Shown piece by piece: positions 58,478 to 64,000 of a DNA stretch of 64,000 nucleotides. Every line of letters starts with the position of its first letter. Positions within the stretch are counted from its first letter, which is position 1. Source of the DNA: CAZGHF01 sp043797305 (GTDB lineage: Bacteria; Patescibacteriota; Minisyncoccia; UBA6257; GWB1-50-10). The stretch is from contig JAZDPW010000024.1 of NCBI GenBank assembly GCA_043797305.1, positions 1 to 64,000 on the forward strand, written 5' to 3'. The notes under the pieces were generated by a model. That model made no database searches. It was not told where the DNA came from and was given only the letters and a program-made list of their open reading frames with translations. A program made the translations under genes and the position numbers.

Positions 58478-58597
58478 TTATATAAAAGCCAAGACTTTTT
58501 CTAAATCTAACTTGATTTGATACCAATCGATGGTTCTAAACGCGTCCAACAGAGCAAGCAAAGTATTAACGGAGTATAATAACAAATAATAGAGTTT
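58478..58597 (-). pseudogene. Degenerate small ORF, copy 2
   Basis: Reads LYYLLLYSVNTLLALLDAFRT then IDWYQIKLDLEKVLAFI; homologous to 51565-51693 but without the REP unit. Upstream in frame is a stop, and there is no ATG. Confidence 0.5.
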
Positions 58598-58645
58598 CTA
58601 AAGGTCGCAAGGTAAATCAGAAAGAATTAAAATAAAGATAATAAT

Positions 58646-59098
58646 ATGAGCAAGAAAGCAATTATTATTGCTTTAGTTGTAATTATCCTTTTAGTCGGCG
58701 GCTATTTCATCTTTATAAAGTCGGGTTCGACTCCGGTCACCGGTCAACCAGAACAGACCAACCCGATCGCCTATACCGATGCGCCTGCTTTCGCCCCAAG
58801 CTTCTTGCAATGCAGTCCAAGCGAACTTAAGATACCGTTTACTGGAAACAATACGTACGTGATTACTGTCTTTGGCGTAGAAAACGGTAATTGCCATTAT
58901 GCAGTTAAGGTTGTGGATCAGAATGATGTAGTAATACAAGGCGGAGTAGTCGGAATCGATTGTAATGTTCCAGAAGGATTAATCACCGAAGATGTTCTCG
59001 GCCATCTCTTTGGCGTGGATAAGGCCGAGGGCAAGGAAGCGGTGAAAGCAGTGCAGGACAAAGTAGAAGCCGACTATTGCAAGAGTTCAGGCCAGTAA
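58646..59098 (+). CDS. Membrane-anchored protein of unknown function (150 aa)
   Basis: N-terminal helix (4-26), then a small beta domain with cysteines (FLQCSPS, GNCHYAV, IDCNVPE, YCKSS). Typical single-pass CPR surface protein. No Shine-Dalgarno sequence. Confidence 0.6.
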   Translation: MSKKAIIIALVVIILLVGGYFIFIKSGSTPVTGQPEQTNPIAYTDAPAFAPSFLQCSPSELKIPFTGNNTYVITVFGVENGNCHYAVKVVDQNDVVIQGGVVGIDCNVPEGLITEDVLGHLFGVDKAEGKEAVKAVQDKVEADYCKSSGQ

Positions 59099-59186
59099 TT
59101 ACATCTGAAATCTCGACAGTCGAAGCTAAACCAAAACCAGCGTGACGATGGCAGCCGAGGCTAAGTGGCGTTAGATTCCTGGGCTT

Positions 59187-60137
59187 TTAAAGAATCTTCT
59201 TTAGATTCTTAATCATTTCCTCCGAAATCCGGTCAAGGTTGAATTCGTGCCGCCAACCCCAATCGCTTCTCGCTTTTGAATCGTCGATCGTCTTTGGCCA
59301 CGAATCGGCTATTTTCTGCCGGTCATCCGGCGTGAAAGTACACTTAAAACCCGGAATGTGCCCTGCGACGTTCTCGGCAAGCTCCTTGGCGGAAAAACTG
59401 ATGGCCGCCAAATTATAAGAAGTCCTTACCGTTATCTTCTCCGGCGGAGCTTCCATCAACTCCAGGGTGGCCTTGACTGCATCGTCCATATACATCATCG
59501 GAAGAACCGTTTTTTCGCCGACGAAACAATCGTAGCTCCCCTTCCTTAGGGCTTCATAATATATGGCCACCGCATAATCGGTGGTTCCGCCGCCCGGCGG
59601 GGTTTTCCAGGATATTATCCCCGGATACCTCAAACTCCTTACATCCAATCCGTATTTAATGTGGTAATACTGGCACAATAATTCTCCGGCAACTTTCGTA
59701 ACTCCGTACATGGTTGTCGGTTCCAGAACCGTTTGCTGGGGGGTGTCGTAAAGGGGGGTGGTCGGGCCGAAGGCGGCAATCGAACTTGGCCAGAACATTC
59801 TCTCTATCTTGTATTCCACCGCCAAATCCAGAACATTTTTCAAGCTCTTCATATTTACATCCCAGGCAAGGTTGGGACTTTTTTCTCCGACAGCCGACAG
59901 GATACCAACCAGATGGTAAACGGTATTGATTTGGTATTTTTCCATCAGTGATTTTATTTCCTCCTTATTGCCGGCGTCGGCTTTCTCGAAAGGCCCGGCG
60001 GCGCGGAACTCATCGCTCGGCTCTTTGCTGTGGCCTACGGCAACAACATTACCGCTGCCGAATTTCTCCCGAAGAGCCGGGATAAGCTCGGAACCGATTT
60101 GGCCCAAGGCCCCCGTTACCAATATTTTTCTTTCCAT
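59187..60137 (-). CDS. L-threonine 3-dehydrogenase-like SDR epimerase
   Basis: 316 aa extended SDR: GALGQIGSELIP at the N-terminus, then FWPSSIAAFGP, the YxxxK in MYGVTKVAGE, RSLRYPGIISW, and PMMYMDDAV. This GGTTDYAVAIYYEALRKGSYDC version matches SDR-type L-threonine dehydrogenase, which oxidises threonine to 2-amino-3-ketobutyrate. NDP-sugar epimerases are the alternative. ATG at 60137 with TATAAT 6 bases upstream (leaderless pattern). Confidence 0.8.
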   Translation of the reverse strand: MERKILVTGALGQIGSELIPALREKFGSGNVVAVGHSKEPSDEFRAAGPFEKADAGNKEEIKSLMEKYQINTVYHLVGILSAVGEKSPNLAWDVNMKSLKNVLDLAVEYKIERMFWPSSIAAFGPTTPLYDTPQQTVLEPTTMYGVTKVAGELLCQYYHIKYGLDVRSLRYPGIISWKTPPGGGTTDYAVAIYYEALRKGSYDCFVGEKTVLPMMYMDDAVKATLELMEAPPEKITVRTSYNLAAISFSAKELAENVAGHIPGFKCTFTPDDRQKIADSWPKTIDDSKARSDWGWRHEFNLDRISEEMIKNLKKIL

Positions 60138-60199
60138 ACGATGATTATACCTCTTCGAAGCCAAACGCCGTTCCCACTGTACGCAAGTCGTATCTTAAT

Positions 60200-60232
60200 A
60201 CAAAAAAGCGCCCGTAACGGGCGCTTTTTTGT
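60200..60232 (-). terminator. Terminator of the 156-aa gene
   Basis: 15-bp perfect stem ACAAAAAAGCGCCCG and complement, 3-base loop; T-runs both sides. Confidence 0.92.
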
Positions 60233-60249
60233 ATTGCAGAGACTTTATT

Positions 60250-60720
60250 TTAGGTAACTTTCCTGGAACGGATGAATTTAACGTAACCCAGGACAAAAGC
60301 GATTATGATGCCGATAGTCACGACGAGAAACCTGAACTCGGAATTCTCGGTCATAAGCCCCCGGACGATGCTGTACATGGTGGTAAAAACTCCGCCCAAA
60401 AGAATTCCGTCGGCAATCACCTGAATTTTATTGAGAAGAGTCAAGCTCACCACCAAGATGATAATGGAAGCCGCAAGCGAGACAATCGAGACAGTTTGAT
60501 TATAGGGTTTTATGTCCTCCTGGTATTTTCTCTGGGCCTGGTCGAATTCCAATCTTATTTCCCCCTGTTCCGCCGTTTCCTCGCAGCAGGATTCCACCTT
60601 TTCCAATTCCACCGGGTACTCGGGGGCTTTGGGGCCGGGATAAAAAGTATCGATACCCAATCCCACGAAAAGAGCGATAAGCAGAGCCAAAAATATCGTA
60701 TAGATGAATTTTATTGCCAT
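60250..60720 (-). CDS. Membrane protein of unknown function (156 aa)
   Basis: An N-terminal helix (6-24), a loop with ESCCEETAEQ, then three more helices (about 83-105, 113-120, 132-148). The first loop carries two adjacent cysteines. CPR-type, no family recognised. It is divergent from the 172-aa gene; no Shine-Dalgarno sequence. Confidence 0.6.
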   Translation of the reverse strand: MAIKFIYTIFLALLIALFVGLGIDTFYPGPKAPEYPVELEKVESCCEETAEQGEIRLEFDQAQRKYQEDIKPYNQTVSIVSLAASIIILVVSLTLLNKIQVIADGILLGGVFTTMYSIVRGLMTENSEFRFLVVTIGIIIAFVLGYVKFIRSRKVT

Positions 60721-60771
60721 ATCCCTATCTTAACATAAACGCGGTAAAGGTGTTAGAATAACAAAACAAAA

Positions 60772-61290
60772 ATGGACCGGAAGAAGCGAATATTGATTTT
60801 AATCATCGTTCTTATCGCCTTTGCCGGTATTTTTGTCTGGCCGAAAATTTCCGACAGAAACGGCGATACTGGGTGGCAAACCTTCACCGATAATGAAACC
60901 GGAATTTTCTTCAAGTATCCGGAAAAATTCTCCACAACCTACATCGAGGCCTATGACTGGCCGCCGCGGGTGGAGGTGCTCGACGAACGCTTTTCCTGCA
61001 CGGAGGCGGGAGAAGAAACGGCCCGGGCGGGAGAAACCAGGAAAGTCGCGGTTGGCAATCGCGAGTATTGCGTAACAAGCGTGGTTGGGGCGGCCGCCGG
61101 GAGCATCTACACCCAATACGCTTTTGCCTTTCCTAAAAACGACAAAACGGTGATTTTGACTTTCACCGTCCGTTCGGTCCAGTGCGGCAACTATGATGAG
61201 CCGCAAAAAATATTATGCGAAGCCGAACGCGAAACGTTCGACGTCAACATCGTAATTGATTACATCGCACAATCGGTTTCATTAAATTGA
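60772..61290 (+). CDS. Membrane-anchored PsbP-like protein (172 aa)
   Basis: A single N-terminal helix (6-24) then a soluble domain: TFTDNETGIFFKYPEKF, which is a common start of PsbP-like and related surface domains, and later YTQYAFAFPKND...ILTFTVRSVQC. Function unknown, probably extracytoplasmic. The following NUDIX gene starts at its end. Confidence 0.65.
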   Translation: MDRKKRILILIIVLIAFAGIFVWPKISDRNGDTGWQTFTDNETGIFFKYPEKFSTTYIEAYDWPPRVEVLDERFSCTEAGEETARAGETRKVAVGNREYCVTSVVGAAAGSIYTQYAFAFPKNDKTVILTFTVRSVQCGNYDEPQKILCEAERETFDVNIVIDYIAQSVSLN

Positions 61291-61298
61291 GAAGGCAA

Positions 61299-61757
61299 AT
61301 GAAAGACAATATGCCAAAAGTAGGTTTGGGTGTGGTTCTCGTAAATAAGGAGGGTAAAATTTTGGTGGAGAAAAGAATAGGAAGCCATGCCCAAAAATAT
61401 TCAATTCCGGGTGGCCATTTGGAGCTTGGAGAAACCTTCGAACACGGCGCCATCAGGGAAATCAAGGAAGAAACAAGTCTTAATGCCAAAAACCCGAAAG
61501 TGATAGGCGTAACGAACAATTTGGAAACTTACGAGTCCGAAGGAGTACACTACATATCCGTGATATTATTGGTAACCGAATATACGGGTGAACTGAAAAT
61601 AATGGAGCCCGATAAGTGCGAAAAGCAGTTATGGGTTGACCCAAAAAATCTCCCGGAGCCCCACTTTGACGCAAGCAGGCTGGGAGTGAAGTGCTATCTC
61701 AACGGAACTTTCTACGAACAACCGCCGGAAGTGCCGCCGCATTCAAGACATGTGTAG
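61299..61757 (+). CDS. NUDIX hydrolase, MutT/ADP-ribose type
   Basis: 152 aa. Nudix box GGHLELGETFEHGAIREIKEETSL, preceded by KYSIPGGH. Start at the ATG 61299 (the in-frame TTG at 61287 would overlap the previous stop). The C-terminus overlaps the convergent ribonucleotide reductase gene by 46 bases. It probably hydrolyses modified nucleotides. Confidence 0.85.
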   Translation: MKDNMPKVGLGVVLVNKEGKILVEKRIGSHAQKYSIPGGHLELGETFEHGAIREIKEETSLNAKNPKVIGVTNNLETYESEGVHYISVILLVTEYTGELKIMEPDKCEKQLWVDPKNLPEPHFDASRLGVKCYLNGTFYEQPPEVPPHSRHV

Positions 61758-64000
61758 CAAGAACCGCTCTGGATCATCATGCCGCCGCAGTTGCGGCAAA
61801 CCGTGCCGGCAAGAGCAAAGCCGTTTTGAAGCTTTTTGCCGTTTACGGAAACGACGCGAGGCTCCGGTTTTAAGAAATCCTTGTCATCGGGGAGCATTGC
61901 CGGCATCTCTTCCTCAAGATGGGCGAGACCCAGTTCGGCCAAATCTTCTTTCGATAAGTATTTCAGAGCGAGATAGCGGAAAATATAATCAACGATACTT
62001 GTCGCAACCATAATGTCCGGGTTTTCGGTGTAACCGGCCGGTTCAAAACGGCTGCGAATATATTTATCCGCGAAAACCTTGAGCGGCACGCCGTACTGAA
62101 GGGATATCGAAATCGAAAGAGCGAAAGCGTCCAGGAGTCCGGCAAGAGTGCTCCCCTGCTTCGCCATCCGAATGAAAATTTCCGCGAGGCGTCCGTCGTC
62201 ATAAGCGCTGTAAGTGAGATAACCGTTGTGACCGGCGATAACGAACTTGTGAGTTTCGGAACTTCGGGTTGCCGGCAGTCTTTGCCGGCCGTTGGTTTTC
62301 ACCGCTCCCTTCTTCGAACTCTTTGAGTGCTCGGTCTGAAGCGGTTGGGAATGCTTCGAACCGTCACGGTAAACGGCAAAAGCCTTGATGCCGAGACGCC
62401 ATGCCATCACGTAAGCTTCCTGAATTTCTTCTTTGGTTGCCTCATAAGACATATTGAAAGTTTTGGAAATGGCGCCGGAGATGAAAGGCTGGACGGAAGC
62501 CACCATCCTCACGTGGCCCTGCCAGGAAATCGCCCGCTTGCCTTCCTTCGGCTTTACGGCCGTGTCAAAAACCGACAAATGTTCTTCCCGAATGTGCGGG
62601 GCGCCTTCGACCGTCCCGTGATTTTTAATCCGGTCGGAAATTTCGCTTACTTCTTCCGGAGTGTAGCCGAGATTCAAAAGCGCCTGCGGCACGGCTTCGT
62701 TCACGATTCTCATCCAGCCGCCGCCGACCAATTGCTTCATCTTGACGAGTGAGAAATCGGGTTCGATGCCGGTCGTGGCGCAGTCCATCATGAAAGCGAT
62801 GGTGCCGGTCGGCGCAATCACCGTCACCTGCGAATTCCTAAAACCCTGCTCTTTGCCCAATTTCAGGGCTTCGTCCCAAACGTTTCTCGCTTCACTTAAG
62901 AGGTTCGCGTCGTCAATGAAAGAATCGTCGATTGCCAAAGACGCTTCACGGTGCTTTTTGATTACTCTTTCCATCGGTTCGCGATTCAATTCGTAACCGT
63001 TGAAAGGCTTCATTTTGCCGGCAATTTCGGCCGAGTAGCGGTAGGCCTCGCCGCCCATCAAGGATGATATCGCCCCGGCCCAAGCCCGAGCTTCATCCGA
63101 ATTGTAGGCAAAGCCCTTGGTCATAAGAAGCGCCCCCAGATTGGCAAAACCCAAGCCCAATTCCCTGAAATCGCGGGCGTTTTTGGCGATTTTGTCGGTG
63201 GGATAGCTTGAACCGTCAACGATAATATCCTGGGCAAGAATGAAGACGCGAACCGCCTGCTCGAATTCCCGGACGTTGAAAGTGCCGTCGGCATTCAAGA
63301 ATTTCAAAAGATTAATGGAAGCCAGGTTGCAAGCGGAGTTGTCGAGATGCATATACTCGCTGCAGGGATTGGAAGCGTTAATCCGGCCGGAATTGGGGCA
63401 GGTATGCCAGTCGTTTATAATCGTATCGAATTGAACGCCCGGATCGCCGGACTCCCAAGCGGCTTGGGCGATTTCCGAAAGATACTCGCGGGCTCTGCGG
63501 GTTTCGGCAACTTCTCCCGAGAGCCGAAAACGGGTTTGCCAGTCACCGTCCTTCTCAACCGCTTTCATGAAATCGTCGGTGATGCGAACGGAGTTGTTGG
63601 CATTCTGAAACTGAATTGAATTCCAAGCTTCGTTGTTCAAGTCACTCATGTCATAACCGGCTTCCATGAGCGCTTTGACCTTCTTTTCTTCTTCGGCTTT
63701 GCAGCGAATGAAATCCAATACGTCGGGGTGGTCGATGTTCATCACCACCATCTTGGCGGCGCGACGAGTAGTGCCGCCGGATTTAATCATGCCGGCAACC
63801 GAGTCGGCGCCGCGCATAAAAGAAATCGGACCGGAAGAAGAACCACCGCCGGAGAGAAGTTCGCGCTTCGAACGGAGCGGTGAAACGTTGATACCCGAAC
63901 CGGAACCGCCTTTGAAAATAATCCCTTCGGTTTTAATCCAATCGAGAATGGAATACATGTCGTCTTCAACCGAGAGAATAAAACAAGCGGCGCACTGCGG
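61712..64000 (-). CDS. nrdJ: Adenosylcobalamin-dependent ribonucleotide reductase, class II (5' end outside window)
   Basis: Runs off the right edge; the first codons in the window read QCAACFILSVEDDM, and the protein continues with GSGSGINVSPLRSK, SGGGSSSGPISFMRGAD, and later NPCSEYM, all class II family features. The C-terminus has a double zinc-ribbon tail CRNCGGMM...CYTCLECGG ending GGCS, which may interact with thioredoxin or NrdH. It makes deoxyribonucleotides without oxygen dependence but requires cobalamin, usually imported by CPR cells. About 750 residues are in the window. Confidence 0.9.
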   Translation of the reverse strand, partial: PQCAACFILSVEDDMYSILDWIKTEGIIFKGGSGSGINVSPLRSKRELLSGGGSSSGPISFMRGADSVAGMIKSGGTTRRAAKMVVMNIDHPDVLDFIRCKAEEEKKVKALMEAGYDMSDLNNEAWNSIQFQNANNSVRITDDFMKAVEKDGDWQTRFRLSGEVAETRRAREYLSEIAQAAWESGDPGVQFDTIINDWHTCPNSGRINASNPCSEYMHLDNSACNLASINLLKFLNADGTFNVREFEQAVRVFILAQDIIVDGSSYPTDKIAKNARDFRELGLGFANLGALLMTKGFAYNSDEARAWAGAISSLMGGEAYRYSAEIAGKMKPFNGYELNREPMERVIKKHREASLAIDDSFIDDANLLSEARNVWDEALKLGKEQGFRNSQVTVIAPTGTIAFMMDCATTGIEPDFSLVKMKQLVGGGWMRIVNEAVPQALLNLGYTPEEVSEISDRIKNHGTVEGAPHIREEHLSVFDTAVKPKEGKRAISWQGHVRMVASVQPFISGAISKTFNMSYEATKEEIQEAYVMAWRLGIKAFAVYRDGSKHSQPLQTEHSKSSKKGAVKTNGRQRLPATRSSETHKFVIAGHNGYLTYSAYDDGRLAEIFIRMAKQGSTLAGLLDAFALSISISLQYGVPLKVFADKYIRSRFEPAGYTENPDIMVATSIVDYIFRYLALKYLSKEDLAELGLAHLEEEMPAMLPDDKDFLKPEPRVVSVNGKKLQNGFALAGTVCRNCGGMMIQSGSCYTCLECGGTSGGCS

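Overview
The window looks like a chromosomal piece of a Patescibacteria (CPR) bacterium, most like Parcubacteria. Support: many CPR-type small membrane proteins, a YerC/TrpR-like regulator, a lone MOFRL glycerate kinase, PEP synthase, D-lactate dehydrogenase, adenosylcobalamin-dependent ribonucleotide reductase, stand-alone GIY-YIG proteins, and no recognisable respiratory or amino-acid biosynthesis operons. TGA is used as a stop (for example at the phosphosugar isomerase and inside ATGA overlaps), so the code is standard. Nearly all genes are on the minus strand.

Layout: 0-2.3 kb, DedA protein (cut by the left edge), phosphosugar isomerase, glutaredoxin, TrpR-like regulator. 2.5-10 kb, a 1215-aa secreted repeat protein and two paralogous beta-propeller lipoproteins. 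10-20 kb, BtpA-like protein, S66 carboxypeptidase, methyltransferase, a small ORF plus AsnRS/AspRS operon, M20 peptidase, an unknown 431-aa protein, kinase and RecB-like nuclease. 20-26 kb, a cysteine-rich redox and metal operon (DUF1573, CcdA, thioredoxin-like, CPH-type P-type ATPase). 26-38 kb, enolase, Nramp-like transporter, D-2-hydroxyacid dehydrogenase, zinc-ribbon protein, PEP synthase, glycerate kinase, YwbE, ATP-grasp protein, SDR. 38-43.6 kb, separately transcribed envelope-type genes (LysM and others) ending with a ParB-like gene. 43.7-48.4 kb, a MacAB-type efflux operon. 48.4-51 kb, NUDIX and PspC genes and an unusual tRNA region. 51.5-58.6 kb, an AT-rich island. 58.6-64 kb, SDR epimerase/threonine dehydrogenase, NUDIX, and NrdJ (cut by the right edge).

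Two kinds of expression signal are interleaved. Many housekeeping genes have no Shine-Dalgarno sequence, only a TATAAT-like box 6-9 bases before the ATG, which predicts leaderless mRNA. A second cohort of GC-rich genes (lipoproteins, LysM protein, ParB, synthetases and others) carries strong GGAGG sites and its own GC-rich 3' hairpin; for several a sigma70-type TTGAC(A/T)-17-TANNNT promoter is also visible. These genes behave like self-contained cassettes.

The most unusual locus is the four-gene operon at 51695-56497. It encodes a 72-aa protein, a 216-aa protein, a 926-aa protein that fuses a GHKL/MORC-like ATPase to a sigma70 region-4 helix-turn-helix and a DnaA domain-IV DNA-binding domain, and an RmuC-type nuclease. 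A perfect DnaA box lies just upstream of its promoter. It is AT-rich, close to a tRNA-Asn that carries a GIY-YIG insertion, and bracketed by two related degenerate small ORFs, so I infer an acquired, possibly defensive island. A second oddity is a tRNA-Lys gene lying inside the anticodon loop of another tRNA-like gene.
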